From an uncultured Bacilli bacterium (GTDB taxonomy: Bacteria > Bacillota_I > Bacilli_A > RF39 > UBA660), in the NCBI GenBank assembly GCA_949451605.1, contig CASTSB010000005.1:65096-129095 (forward strand): DNA of 64,000 bases. The letters are read 5' to 3'. Below are positions 26,274 through 34,673 of the stretch, piece by piece. The notes under the pieces were generated by a model, which saw only the letters and a program-made list of their open reading frames with translations, had not been told where the DNA came from and made no database searches. Position numbers and translations under genes: made by a program. Positions within the stretch are counted from its first letter, which is position 1. The number at the start of each line of letters is the position of its first letter.

Positions 26274-27970
26274 CAAACTAAACTATCAATAATATCTTTA
26301 TCAACTAAGGAAATAGCATTTAAAGAAAGATTATAAGCTTCTCTATAATCGCCCTTATAAAATATCTTCTCAGCTTCAGTAAGCATTTCATCTACTTCTC
26401 TAAAAGTTGAACGATATCTATTTGCAAATACAATTGAAAGTTCTGCATTCTTTGCATACTTAATCATATCATTTGTTGTATTATAAAGTTTTAGTACTAA
26501 ATCTCTAGCAGTATCAACACGAGTATTAAGTGTCTTTATAACTATAGGACTCTTATCAAGTTCTTTAACCACTTCTTCAATTGCTTCACTTGCCTCACTT
26601 AATTGTACAAAATACTCATCACTAATAATTGGTAATTTAAAAGAACGTATATTATATTTGCATTGCTTTAAGAAAGTTTTAATTTCTTCCAATTGTTCTC
26701 TAGCTCTTACTTCATCTTCATACATATTTCCTAAAGACTTAAGCGCAATATCAAAATCAGCTTCCATAGTATTTAATCTTATGGTTAAGTTTTCTAATTC
26801 CTCATTAACCTGAGAGTATGGCGAAGAATGATTACTGACCTTAGCAAGCATCTTATTATAGTCATCATTAATAACTACTAAAACTTTATTTACTTCATCG
26901 ATTATTTCAACATCTTTATCTTCTAAATCATACAAATTCTTAATATCATTCATTTGTAAATAAACGTTTTTAACTAACTCATTCGTCTTTATAATCTTTT
27001 TATCAAAATCATCAATTACTTCTTCATAAACTTTTCTGGATAATCTTTCCTTTTCAAAATCAATGAATAAAGCATCATAATATTCAAGCATAGTTTTTAA
27101 ATCAAACATACAGTTTTCTAGATTTAACACCTTTACTTTGTCCATAATTAAATCTATATTTTTATTTGATTCTTCAACGTTATATTCTATATTTAAATAA
27201 TCTAATGGATAACCTTCATCAATCATCTCTTTATAATTATCCATTACTTCTTTTATACGACTTGGTATTAACTGTCTAGCCATTAACAATACATCAGGCA
27301 TTTCATTAACAATTATTTCCATATGAGAAATCATTTCATCTAAAGCCTTGGTAATATGTACTACCTCATTGTAATCACTAGATTCCATAACTCTTTCAAA
27401 ATCTAAAAATCTTCTTTCAATATTTTCAAGTTGTAATTCAATGGCTTCTTGCATATCATCATACAATTGTTTATGTTCTTGAAACTCTTTATTTAGTTCA
27501 CGATACTTTGTCTTAAGTTTAATAACAATAGAACGATATTTTTCTTCACTTAAAGTTACATTTTTTATTTCTTTAAGTAAATGTTCAGCACTCTCTCTAA
27601 CTTTATAAATTTCAATTTCTATTTTTGCAATTCTATATCCACAAGTTTTATAATCCTTTTTATCTACATAAACATCTAAATCAATAAGCATATCATCTAT
27701 TTTACTTAGCCTATTTTCTTTTAAATTAGCAAACTTATCTTGCCATCTATTATACTTCTCTTCCATCTTATCATTTTTAATTATTGGCTCTACTTTAGAA
27801 AGCTCAAGTAATACTGGAGTAGAAGCTACCATATTTCTTTGAATTTCTAAATCTTTAACTTTATTTCTATAATACTTTGTTCGAAATTTTTTTATTAAGT
27901 GAAGAATAATAATTATGAAAATTAGTGTTGCTAAAACACAAGATCCAATTATAAGATACTGTCCTTTCAT
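26258..27970 (-). CDS. ezrA: Septation ring formation regulator EzrA
   Basis: 570 aa, close to the 562 aa of Bacillus EzrA. One N-terminal membrane helix (about 5-25, YLIIGSCVLATLIFIIII) is followed by long spectrin-like helical repeats rich in Glu/Lys/Leu. EzrA restrains FtsZ rings and recruits PBP1. The tail (IFYKGDYREAYNLSLNAI) matches the conserved EzrA C-terminus (Y.EAY..A). ATG 27970 is chosen with GAGGTGAG upstream; the frame continues to 28024 without a site. Divergent from rpsD, a neighbour also seen in Bacillus. Confidence 0.92.
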   Translation of the reverse strand: MKGQYLIIGSCVLATLIFIIIILHLIKKFRTKYYRNKVKDLEIQRNMVASTPVLLELSKVEPIIKNDKMEEKYNRWQDKFANLKENRLSKIDDMLIDLDVYVDKKDYKTCGYRIAKIEIEIYKVRESAEHLLKEIKNVTLSEEKYRSIVIKLKTKYRELNKEFQEHKQLYDDMQEAIELQLENIERRFLDFERVMESSDYNEVVHITKALDEMISHMEIIVNEMPDVLLMARQLIPSRIKEVMDNYKEMIDEGYPLDYLNIEYNVEESNKNIDLIMDKVKVLNLENCMFDLKTMLEYYDALFIDFEKERLSRKVYEEVIDDFDKKIIKTNELVKNVYLQMNDIKNLYDLEDKDVEIIDEVNKVLVVINDDYNKMLAKVSNHSSPYSQVNEELENLTIRLNTMEADFDIALKSLGNMYEDEVRAREQLEEIKTFLKQCKYNIRSFKLPIISDEYFVQLSEASEAIEEVVKELDKSPIVIKTLNTRVDTARDLVLKLYNTTNDMIKYAKNAELSIVFANRYRSTFREVDEMLTEAEKIFYKGDYREAYNLSLNAISLVDKDIIDSLVCKDDM

Positions 27971-28079
27971 ATTCTCACCTCTAATTCTACTATACATGAT
28001 TATTTTATCATATAAATATGACAATTTTCTACTATTTTAATAAATTTGCTTTCACTAAGGTAATAGATTACATTTTTCC

Positions 28080-28108
28080 TTGACATATCAATACTTTTAT
28101 CATATAAT
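28080..28108 (+). promoter_or_regulatory. Consensus promoter of rpsD
   Basis: Perfect TTGACA (28080-28085), 17-base spacer, perfect TATAAT (28103-28108). The best vegetative promoter in the window, as expected for a ribosomal protein gene. Confidence 0.92.
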
Positions 28109-28111
28109 TAA

Positions 28112-28225
28112 AACTGCAAATTCCTTGAAACAGCGAATTTGGAGTATCTTAAAGTGTTATTCAAATAAAAGTAACCAGGCTGTTTACGTGAAAGAAAAAC
28201 TCCCTAAGATACGACCGAATTATTT
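28112..28225 (+). promoter_or_regulatory. Structured rpsD leader, probable S4 autoregulation
   Basis: The rpsD 5' leader holds a hairpin CAAATTC/GAATTTG (28118-28141), then GGAGTATCTTA near 28140-28150 and ACTCC plus TAAGATAC near 28200-28213. GTATCTTA can pair with TAAGATAC, while GGAGT can pair with ACTCC in a crossing arrangement. Such a pseudoknot fits S4 repressor sites, which mimic 16S rRNA. In Bacillus, S4 represses its own leader. Confidence 0.65.
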
Positions 28226-28263
28226 CATTGATTTGTAATAATTAAAGAAAAGGAGAATAGATC

Positions 28264-28866
28264 ATGTCAAGATATACAGGATCAAGTTACAAACAAGCAC
28301 GTCGTGTTGGATTCTCAATTACTGAAACAGGTAAAGAATTAGCAAAACGTCCATATGGACCTGGACAACACGGTAATGCCCGTAAAGGAAAAACTTCTGA
28401 TTACGGAACACAATTAAAAGAAAAGCAAAAAGTACGTTTTATGTACGGATTAAACGAAAGACAATTTAAGAAAACTTTCGCTGAAGCTGAAAAAATGAAA
28501 GGTATTCAAGGTGTTAACTTCTTAAAATTACTTGAATCAAGATTAGATAATTTAGTTTATAGAATCGGATTCGCTAGCACTCGTCGTGGAGCTAGACAAT
28601 TAGTAAACCATGGACATGTTACAGTTAATGGTAAAAAAGTAGATATCCCATCATACAGAGTAAAAGCTGGAGATGTAATTTCATTAAAAGAAGATGACAA
28701 AAGCTTAAAAGTAGTTGCTGAAGCATTAGCTAAAGTAAACCACAGAGTTGATTTCATTACTTATGATGAAAGTAAAATGGAAGGAACTTTCGTAAGAATG
28801 CCTGAAAGAAATGAATTAAATGCTGATATCAATGAAGCATTAATCGTTGAATTCTACAATAAGTAA
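28264..28866 (+). CDS. rpsD: 30S ribosomal protein S4
   Basis: 200 aa primary 16S-binding protein. Begins [18 protein letters not shown] with the Gram-positive [17 protein letters not shown] segment; the S4 RNA-binding domain reads [20 protein letters not shown] (cited to 20 residues) then [15 protein letters not shown]. No zinc cysteines in the N-terminus (C-minus form). AAGGAG precedes the ATG. Stand-alone unit with its own leader and terminator. Confidence 0.98.
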   Translation: MSRYTGSSYKQARRVGFSITETGKELAKRPYGPGQHGNARKGKTSDYGTQLKEKQKVRFMYGLNERQFKKTFAEAEKMKGIQGVNFLKLLESRLDNLVYRIGFASTRRGARQLVNHGHVTVNGKKVDIPSYRVKAGDVISLKEDDKSLKVVAEALAKVNHRVDFITYDESKMEGTFVRMPERNELNADINEALIVEFYNK

Positions 28867-28867
28867 A

Positions 28868-28897
28868 AAAGAGAACCTCAAAAAGGTTCTTTTTTTG
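28868..28897 (+). terminator. Terminator after rpsD
   Basis: Stem AGAACCT/AGGTTCT (28872-28878/28884-28890), then seven T. Confidence 0.9.
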
Positions 28898-28913
28898 TGT
28901 AATTTTTACTAAT

Positions 28914-29198
28914 TTATTTTTCTGATATTTCTTTAATATTTATTTCCCAATCTAATGGTTCTATTTTCAAAGTAAAGCCTAAAGGCGCCAAAAGTCTTAT
29001 CATTGTGCTAATTTGTGGAGAAGTTACAGAATTTTCAATTCTATTAATTGTTTGACGTACTATATTTGTAACCTCAGCTAATTCTTCTTGAGTAACTCTA
29101 TTTTTTCTAATAGTAGCAAACTCTTTCATAACCTCATATTCTAATTCCATTAAAAGTTCTTCTCTTACAATATACAAATCTTTATCCTTTATTTCCAT
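28914..29198 (-). CDS. Xre-family regulator, antitoxin-like
   Basis: 94 aa. An N-terminal helix (1-38) is followed by a lambda-type HTH (RVTQEELAEVTNIVRQTINR, 20 residues shown) and a beta end LGFTLKIEPL, the pattern of HigA-type antitoxins. No toxin gene is on either side. GGTGA lies 5 bases before ATG 29198. A perfect 13-bp-arm palindrome sits 16 bases upstream of the start, so autorepression is likely. Confidence 0.75.
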   Translation of the reverse strand: MEIKDKDLYIVREELLMELEYEVMKEFATIRKNRVTQEELAEVTNIVRQTINRIENSVTSPQISTMIRLLAPLGFTLKIEPLDWEINIKEISEK

Positions 29199-29213
29199 GT
29201 AAATCACCCTAAA

Positions 29214-29241
29214 CTTAATGTAACATAAATGTTACATTAAG
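29214..29241. promoter_or_regulatory. Perfect palindrome upstream of the Xre gene, likely operator
   Basis: Arms CTTAATGTAACAT and ATGTTACATTAAG separated by AA. Perfect 26 of 26 paired bases. It lies between the ribosome site of the Xre gene and the end of the upstream gene. Best read as the operator of the Xre protein. Confidence 0.65.
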
Positions 29242-29243
29242 TA

Positions 29244-29273
29244 AAGAAAAAAATACCACTTTGTAAATGGCAC
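29244..29273 (-). terminator. Terminator after the histidine phosphatase gene
   Basis: Stem TGCCATT/AGTGGTA (two G-U pairs), loop TACAA, then a run of T on the minus strand. Confidence 0.55.
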
Positions 29274-29813
29274 TTAATCCTTTATCTCAAATTCCTCACA
29301 ATATAAATTGTCTATATCCTTATCTAATAAATTACTAGTTAAGTCATGAGAAAGTAATAGATGTCTTAAAGCTCTGCAAGGGGAACCGTGAGTCACAATC
29401 AATATATCTTGATTTTTATGTTTTTCCTTAATATACTGTAAAAATTCATCACAGCGAGCAAATAAATCTTTTACTGGCTCCACTCCTCTATCACTAATAT
29501 TTTCCTCATAATTCCAATACTTTCTACTATCATAGAATTTTCTTGGCATTCCTTCAAATTCTCCTAAATCTCTTTCAATTAGTCTTTTATCAGGAATTGT
29601 TTCTACTCTATCTCCAACTAAAATAATTGCTGTTTCAACACATCTTAAAAGTGGTGACATATAACAGTAATCATAATGCTTATTTCTAAGTTGTTCTTTT
29701 AATTTTAGACACCTTCTTCTGCCATCTTCATTTAATGGGTTGTTTTTCAAACCTTGACATAAATCTAAAAAGTTAGCTTCCGTCATAGCATGTCTTACCA
29801 AAGTTATTTTCAT
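29274..29813 (-). CDS. Histidine phosphatase family protein (phosphoglycerate mutase-like)
   Basis: 179 aa. The catalytic His lies in LVRHAMTEAN (family RHG; here RHA). Supporting residues: second Arg in YMSPLLRCVETA, acid residue in ERDLGEFEGM, second His in VTHGSPCRALR. Such small enzymes dephosphorylate sugar phosphates, nucleotides or cobalamin precursors; the substrate cannot be told. GGAGTG precedes the ATG. It begins directly after the stop of the propeller-like protein gene. Confidence 0.85.
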   Translation of the reverse strand: MKITLVRHAMTEANFLDLCQGLKNNPLNEDGRRRCLKLKEQLRNKHYDYCYMSPLLRCVETAIILVGDRVETIPDKRLIERDLGEFEGMPRKFYDSRKYWNYEENISDRGVEPVKDLFARCDEFLQYIKEKHKNQDILIVTHGSPCRALRHLLLSHDLTSNLLDKDIDNLYCEEFEIKD

Positions 29814-31004
29814 TTAATTCACTCCCAAAGATTTAAGTGATGTACTAAAAAAGAAGAATTTCGCTACTACTGATAAATCTTCGCGTTGAGAATTACCAAT
29901 AACCAAATATTTACCGTCATAGTATTTGACATCATTAAAGTAAGTAGATCTATCATTAGTATACTTAACTACCGCTAATTCTTTTAAATCGCTATTATAT
30001 TTTCCAATAATCCCATCATATGAATAATCTTTTGATTCAGTTTTATTAGAAATAGTTCCAACCGCAATAACATTACCATTTTCATCAATGGTTAAACTAT
30101 TATATCTGTCATTAGAATTAGATTGATAAGTAACCTCATCAATAAGCTTGCAATCTTTATTGTACTTTAAAATAATTGCTTGTTTACTATTTCCTTCACT
30201 TTTTCCACCACATACATATAAACTATCATTATTATTTACTATAGATGTAAATCCTATACTATCAACATTACTATAATTTTCATTATAAACTAAATCTCCT
30301 TCTAAACTGAACTTAGTTATAATTCCCATATTATTACCATCTTTACCAACAGCATAAATATAATTATTATAAATAGTTAAATCATTATAAAGAGCAGATT
30401 TACTTCCACCATAGTTTTTTCTCCAAATTTCTTTACCATCTTTATCATATTTAATAATAACAGCTCCACCATTATTAGAAAGTCCAATTGTATCGTTCTC
30501 ATAAATACTTTGACCAACCACTATAAATCCATCATAAGTAGAAACTACATTAGTAAATTTAGAATTGCCTAAAACTTGAAAATCATTTTCAAAAATAACA
30601 TTTCCAGATAGATCATATTTAACAATTAAAGCAGTCCTAACCTTATTTTCACTTTCTTGTTTAGTAGACTCATAACTACCAACCGCAACATATCCATCAT
30701 CCGTACATAAAACTCCATAAAATGTACTATTGTAACCTTTATTATAAACTTTTACTAATTTCTTATTTTTAGAATTATCATAAACAGATATCTCAGCTTT
30801 TTCATAATGTTTATCATTATTATTGTTACTACCAACTACTACATATCCATCATTAGTAATCTCATATGCATTTATTCCATTAAAAAAAACATTTTCCGTT
30901 TTATTTGACTTAATATAAAAATTGATAATAAATATTTCAATACTAATTATTATCAAAGCTAAAATTGAGGCGACTTTTATTAATTTTTTCTTTTTTCTAT
31001 CCAA
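29814..31004 (-). CDS. Membrane-anchored repeat protein, beta-propeller-like
   Basis: 396 aa from a TTG start (31004) with GGGATGATT upstream. One N-terminal membrane helix (about 9-30), then at least six repeats of a pattern like DGYVVVG, DGYVAVGSYE, DGFIVVGQS, NYIYAVGKD, DSLYVCGGK, NVIAVGTI with spacings of about 45-60 residues. The repeats resemble the blades of a seven- or six-bladed beta propeller, exposed outside the cell. No enzyme motif. Function unknown; binding or sensing is possible. Confidence 0.7.
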   Translation of the reverse strand: MDRKKKKLIKVASILALIIISIEIFIINFYIKSNKTENVFFNGINAYEITNDGYVVVGSNNNNDKHYEKAEISVYDNSKNKKLVKVYNKGYNSTFYGVLCTDDGYVAVGSYESTKQESENKVRTALIVKYDLSGNVIFENDFQVLGNSKFTNVVSTYDGFIVVGQSIYENDTIGLSNNGGAVIIKYDKDGKEIWRKNYGGSKSALYNDLTIYNNYIYAVGKDGNNMGIITKFSLEGDLVYNENYSNVDSIGFTSIVNNNDSLYVCGGKSEGNSKQAIILKYNKDCKLIDEVTYQSNSNDRYNSLTIDENGNVIAVGTISNKTESKDYSYDGIIGKYNSDLKELAVVKYTNDRSTYFNDVKYYDGKYLVIGNSQREDLSVVAKFFFFSTSLKSLGVN

Positions 31005-31052
31005 TCAAATCATCCCATCCATTCAACATAATTTTATCAAAAAAACAGTATT

Positions 31053-31088
31053 AAAAAAAGAAAATTAATGAATAAATTTTCTTTTCAA
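31053..31088 (-). terminator. Terminator after tyrS
   Basis: Stem AAAAGAAAATT/AATTTTCTTTT (31056-31066/31075-31085) then TTTTTTT-type run on the minus strand. Confidence 0.65.
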
Positions 31089-31099
31089 ATTTACTTTAC

Positions 31100-32335
31100 T
31101 TAATCTTTGTAAATACCAATAAAATACTTCTTTTTACCTCTTCTTATAATTACATATTTATTATGTAAGCAATTTTCTCTACTAATAGTATATTCTAAAT
31201 CACTAACTTTTGATCCATTAACGCTAATAGAATTATTTGAAATAAATTCTCTAGCTTCTCTTTTACTTGAGCATGCTCCACTAAGAATAAGTAAATCAAC
31301 AATATTCATATCTTCATTTATATAAAATGGTGATAAACCTTTAAAAGCAGCTTCTATATCTTTTTCTGAAAAAGATTTTATATCTCCACTAAATAATGAC
31401 TCACTAATTTTAACTGCTCTATCAAAACTTTCTTTTCCATGTAAATCAGTTATTATTTCACGTGCCAAAATTTTATGAGCTTCTCTTGCACCTGGATTTT
31501 CTAAGTGACGCTTTTCAATTTCTTCTATTTCTTCTTTAGAAAGGAATGTAAATACTTTCAAATAGCTAATAACAACTTCATCATCAACATTAATTAAATA
31601 TTGATATAATTCATAGCTTGATGCCTTGTCTTCATCTAACCATAACGCATTACCTTCACTTTTACCAAATTTCTTTCCATACTTATCAGTAACAAGTGGC
31701 ATAGTAAAAGCATAAACATCCTTACCTGTCTTTTTCTTTATTAGATCTATTCCTGTTGTAATGTTACCCCATTGATCGGATCCAGCAACTTGCATCATAC
31801 AACCTTTATTCTCATTTAGCCATAAGAAATCATACCCTTGAATCAATGTATAAGCAAATTCTGCAAAAGTAATACCAGTATCAAGTCTTCTCCTAATTAT
31901 ATCTTTATCCAATAAATAGTTAACAGTTATATATTTACCGACATCTCTTAAAACATCTATATATTCATAACCCTTAAACCAGTCATAGTTATTAACAACT
32001 TCAACATTGCCATCCATAATTTTAATAACTTGTCTTTTGATACTTTCCAAATTATTATTTAATTTTTCTTTTGAAATAATCTCTCTTTCAGCTGTAGGTC
32101 TAGGATCTCCAATTAATCCAGTAGCTCCACCAACAAGTAAAATTGGATGATGTCCAGCTTTAGCAAGTCTCTTGGCCATAACTAAAGATGAGTAATGTCC
32201 TAAATGCAAACTATCAGCTGTTGGATCAGTTCCCCAATAAAAAGTTATTGAAGAATTATTTAATTTATCTTCTAAATCCTCTCCAGCTTCATCTTTAATT
32301 AAGCCTCTCCATTTTAATTCATCATATAATTTCAT
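31100..32335 (-). CDS. tyrS: Tyrosyl-tRNA synthetase
   Basis: 411 aa. Class I enzyme charging tRNA-Tyr. HIGH motif as HLGHYSSLV (about 47-55), KMSKS as KFGKSEGNALW, and an S4-like C-terminal domain (SNNSISVNGSKVSDLEYTIS, 20 residues). AGGAGG precedes ATG 32335. The frame continues into the T-box terminator, which cannot be coding. Expression should rise when uncharged tRNA-Tyr binds the T-box upstream. Confidence 0.97.
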   Translation of the reverse strand: MKLYDELKWRGLIKDEAGEDLEDKLNNSSITFYWGTDPTADSLHLGHYSSLVMAKRLAKAGHHPILLVGGATGLIGDPRPTAEREIISKEKLNNNLESIKRQVIKIMDGNVEVVNNYDWFKGYEYIDVLRDVGKYITVNYLLDKDIIRRRLDTGITFAEFAYTLIQGYDFLWLNENKGCMMQVAGSDQWGNITTGIDLIKKKTGKDVYAFTMPLVTDKYGKKFGKSEGNALWLDEDKASSYELYQYLINVDDEVVISYLKVFTFLSKEEIEEIEKRHLENPGAREAHKILAREIITDLHGKESFDRAVKISESLFSGDIKSFSEKDIEAAFKGLSPFYINEDMNIVDLLILSGACSSKREAREFISNNSISVNGSKVSDLEYTISRENCLHNKYVIIRRGKKKYFIGIYKD

Positions 32336-32351
32336 ATTATTCCTCCTAACA

Positions 32352-32535
32352 AAAAAACTACTCACCCAATAAGGACGAATAGTTCGTGGTACCACCTTAA
32401 TTTATAAGCCAAACTTAAGCAAAGTCTAAAACTTACCTCAATAATCTTAACGCGATTAAACGATTTTTCTCCTGAAATGTAATTTCAAAATAAATACCTC
32501 TTAGTTTTCACCAACCACTAAGTCTCTAAAAAAAT
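32352..32535 (-). promoter_or_regulatory. T-box riboswitch of tyrS
   Basis: On the minus strand the T-box AAGGTGGTACCACG (32384-32398) precedes a 12-bp terminator helix (AACTATTCGTCC with GGGTGAGTAGTT) and seven T. A specifier TAC (Tyr) stands at 32479-32481 between GAAAT and ATTTC, with stem I starting near 32530 (AGAGACTTAG). A TGTTATAAT extended -10 lies at 32577-32582. The 368-base gap up to the next gene holds only this leader and the two divergent promoters. Confidence 0.93.
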
Positions 32536-32703
32536 AAATATTTCTACTAATTTTCATTCACAGAAAATATAAATATATTATAACAAAAAAACAAAAAAAG
32601 TAAAGAAATTATTTGTCAATAAACAATGTAAATAAATTCTATTTTTTTTTATAATAATTTAAAAAAATAAATTATAGACTTATAATGAATATAAGGAGGA
32701 CTT

Positions 32704-33492
32704 ATGGAAGAAGAAAAAAAGGATAATAAAAAATCATTAGCAATTATTTTTTTATCTATACTTGTAATTGCCCTAGCAAGTTATATAGTTATTGATAAGA
32801 CTAATATCTTCAAAGAAAAAGAAACTGAAAAGGAAAAAGAACCTGTTATTGAAACAAAAAAAATTAGTGAAAGTGAAGCAGATTATTTATCAAAAAACAT
32901 AGAAGAAATTTACAACTATTTTCTAAAAGATTTTCCTATAGAAAATACAAACAAACTAAATAATCAAGAATTAATTCGCCTAGCTTGGCAACATAGAGAA
33001 GATAAAACTAGTTATGAACTTACACAAGATGAAGTAGACAAATTTATAAAAAAATATTTTGGTAACAATGTAACAGTTAATCATGAAGATCTACTATGCG
33101 AAATAGATAATAAACCACTATATAAATATAGTAGAACTACTAAGAAATACACTGCCAACTTTAATGAGCATGGACATGGTGGTCCTGGCGCAATATCTAA
33201 TAACAAAGTTTTATATATAGATGGTAAAGCAAAAGGAAACATTTATACAGTAAATACTAAAGTATTTGTTGGAAATTATTGTGGTGATACTTGTGGACCA
33301 AATAACGCTTATTATGAAAGTTATAATGACAGCTATAATCATAATAATCCAGTAGTAGGAGATTTTAATTCAGAAGAAGACATACAATTAACAAACGAAA
33401 TAATGAATAAAAACAAAGATAAAGTTAGAACTACTACTTACACTTTTGAAAAGCAAAATAATGGTGACTTTGCTTTAATAAGTGTAAAATAA
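32704..33492 (+). CDS. Membrane-anchored extracellular protein of unknown function
   Basis: 262 aa. Charged start, one membrane helix (about 11-30), a Lys/Glu linker, then an exported domain with two cysteines (YCGDTCGP) that could form a disulfide, and a His/Gly loop (NEHGHGGPG). Not a recognised family. AAGGAGG precedes the ATG. Single gene with its own terminator; convergent with the TasA-like gene. Confidence 0.65.
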   Translation: MEEEKKDNKKSLAIIFLSILVIALASYIVIDKTNIFKEKETEKEKEPVIETKKISESEADYLSKNIEEIYNYFLKDFPIENTNKLNNQELIRLAWQHREDKTSYELTQDEVDKFIKKYFGNNVTVNHEDLLCEIDNKPLYKYSRTTKKYTANFNEHGHGGPGAISNNKVLYIDGKAKGNIYTVNTKVFVGNYCGDTCGPNNAYYESYNDSYNHNNPVVGDFNSEEDIQLTNEIMNKNKDKVRTTTYTFEKQNNGDFALISVK

Positions 33493-33493
33493 T

Positions 33494-33526
33494 AAAAAAA
33501 CATCTATTAATAGATGTTTTTGTTTT
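33494..33526. terminator. Bidirectional terminator
   Basis: Stem AAAACATCTA/TAGATGTTTT (33497-33506/33511-33520) with TTAA loop and A/T tracts on both sides. Confidence 0.8.
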
Positions 33527-33533
33527 AATTAAA

Positions 33534-34196
33534 TTATGGAGAACTGGTAAATGGAATTTCAATATCACCAAATTCTACTGTAAATGGACCATCTGCTTTT
33601 ATATCATTTTTATTATAAAAATCTATTGTTAGCCACAAATTAATATAATCACCAGGTGCGATATTAATAGGATTGGCTGGGTGCATACATGAACTAGAAC
33701 AATACATTATATCAATAGCTATATTTTTACAGGCTTCATTAACTAAAGATTCTGTTGTTCCTTCTCCAGCAGTACACTTTATTTTAGATTCCGTACTATC
33801 AATATTATTATAAATAATATCTTTAAAACACCAATAAGCATTTAATTTTCCTATATTATGTACATAAAAATCATAATAAACTCTTTGATGACCTTGAGTA
33901 AAATTAGCCGTAAAATTGCTAATATTAAATGAACCACTTGATTGAGTAATAACTGCTGGAGTACCAGTAGGTCTAACAACTCCAGAATTAGAATAATATT
34001 TTGGATTGATAGTAGAAGAAGATAACGAAGTTGATGAATCTGAAAAAGATATTTTAAAGTTATCTGGATTAGTATTAATAGTTGTAGTACTCCTAATCAC
34101 CAATGTATTAGAAAAAGTTGCAAGTCCTATTGATAAAGCCAATACAATAATTAAAATTAATACTAAGCTTAATTTTTTATCAATTTCTATTTTCAT
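33534..34196 (-). CDS. Exported TasA/camelysin-like protein
   Basis: 220 aa from ATG 34196 (GTGGTG upstream). N-terminal hydrophobic helix (LVLILIIVLALSIGLATFS) followed by beta-rich Ser/Thr/Asn sequence starting at TTTINTNPDNFKISFS. This head (long helix, short LATFSNT, then beta strands) resembles TasA/camelysin-type biofilm fibre proteins that need SipW. Five cysteines are present (WCFKD, IKCTA, EACKN, MYCSSSCMH), unusual for that family. No sipW adjacent. Its promoter region is a TA repeat. Confidence 0.55.
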   Translation of the reverse strand: MKIEIDKKLSLVLILIIVLALSIGLATFSNTLVIRSTTTINTNPDNFKISFSDSSTSLSSSTINPKYYSNSGVVRPTGTPAVITQSSGSFNISNFTANFTQGHQRVYYDFYVHNIGKLNAYWCFKDIIYNNIDSTESKIKCTAGEGTTESLVNEACKNIAIDIMYCSSSCMHPANPINIAPGDYINLWLTIDFYNKNDIKADGPFTVEFGDIEIPFTSSP

Positions 34197-34214
34197 ATCA
34201 TACACCACATTCTC

Positions 34215-34241
34215 ATTATATATATATATATATATTTACAA
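34215..34241 (-). promoter_or_regulatory. Promoter with TA-repeat spacer, candidate phase-variable
   Basis: On the minus strand TTGTAA (34236-34241) and TATAAT (34215-34220) are separated by 15 bases that are entirely the TA repeat. One more TA unit would give the ideal 17-base spacing. It lies about 20 bases upstream of ATG 34196. Confidence 0.5.
34217..34235. repeat. Dinucleotide repeat (TA)9
   Basis: Nine consecutive TA units plus one T. Longest simple repeat noticed in the window. Such tracts slip during replication. Confidence 0.9.
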
Positions 34242-34251
34242 GCTTTTGAGT

Positions 34252-34287
34252 ACAAAAAAAAGAAATTATTTTGCTTCTAATTTCTTT
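34252..34287 (-). terminator. Terminator after the YtxH-like gene
   Basis: Stem AAAGAAATTA/TAATTTCTTT (34259-34268/34278-34287), then T8 on the minus strand; overlaps the last codons. Confidence 0.8.
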
Positions 34288-34673
34288 AATACATCTTTAG
34301 TTACGTCAATTGCTTTTAATCTAACTTGTTCAGCAGCATCTCTTAAGATTGGTGAACCTTTTTCAATTGCAAGATCAACTAAATCTTGTGCTTTATTTTT
34401 TAATTGTTCTGCTTTTTTCTTAGCAATTGCTAAAGCTTTTTCTTTATCTAAATCAGCTAATTCTTCTTTTAATTCTTCTACTTTTTTCATAAATTCAGCT
34501 TTTACTTCATTAGCATCAATTTTTTTAATTTCATCTACTAACTCACCGAATTTTCTTTTTAAATCAGCTCTTGTTTCACTACCTTTTTTAGGTGCAAATA
34601 AGATACCTAAACTAGCACCAACTAATGCACCAGCAATAAACTTTCCTACACCTGACTTATTTTCTTTACTCAT
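34266..34673 (-). CDS. YtxH-domain protein
   Basis: 135 aa. The YtxH head KFIAGALVGASLGILFAPKKGS (22 residues; key part GALVGASLGILFAPKKG) forms one short membrane helix, followed by a Lys/Glu-rich helical tail. Often annotated as stress protein; function unclear. ATG 34673 lies inside the end of the upstream gene and GGATG precedes it, so the two are coupled, like ytxG-ytxH in Bacillus. Confidence 0.85.
   Translation of the reverse strand: MSKENKSGVGKFIAGALVGASLGILFAPKKGSETRADLKRKFGELVDEIKKIDANEVKAEFMKKVEELKEELADLDKEKALAIAKKKAEQLKNKAQDLVDLAIEKGSPILRDAAEQVRLKAIDVTKDVLKKLEAK

Noticed and set aside
29214-29241. Palindrome as terminator of the phosphatase gene
   Set aside because: No T run follows on the minus strand (AAGTTTAGGG), and another hairpin with T run lies at 29244-29273.
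32336-32395. N-terminal extension of tyrS
   Set aside because: It would translate the T-box terminator helix; AGGAGG stands directly before ATG 32335.
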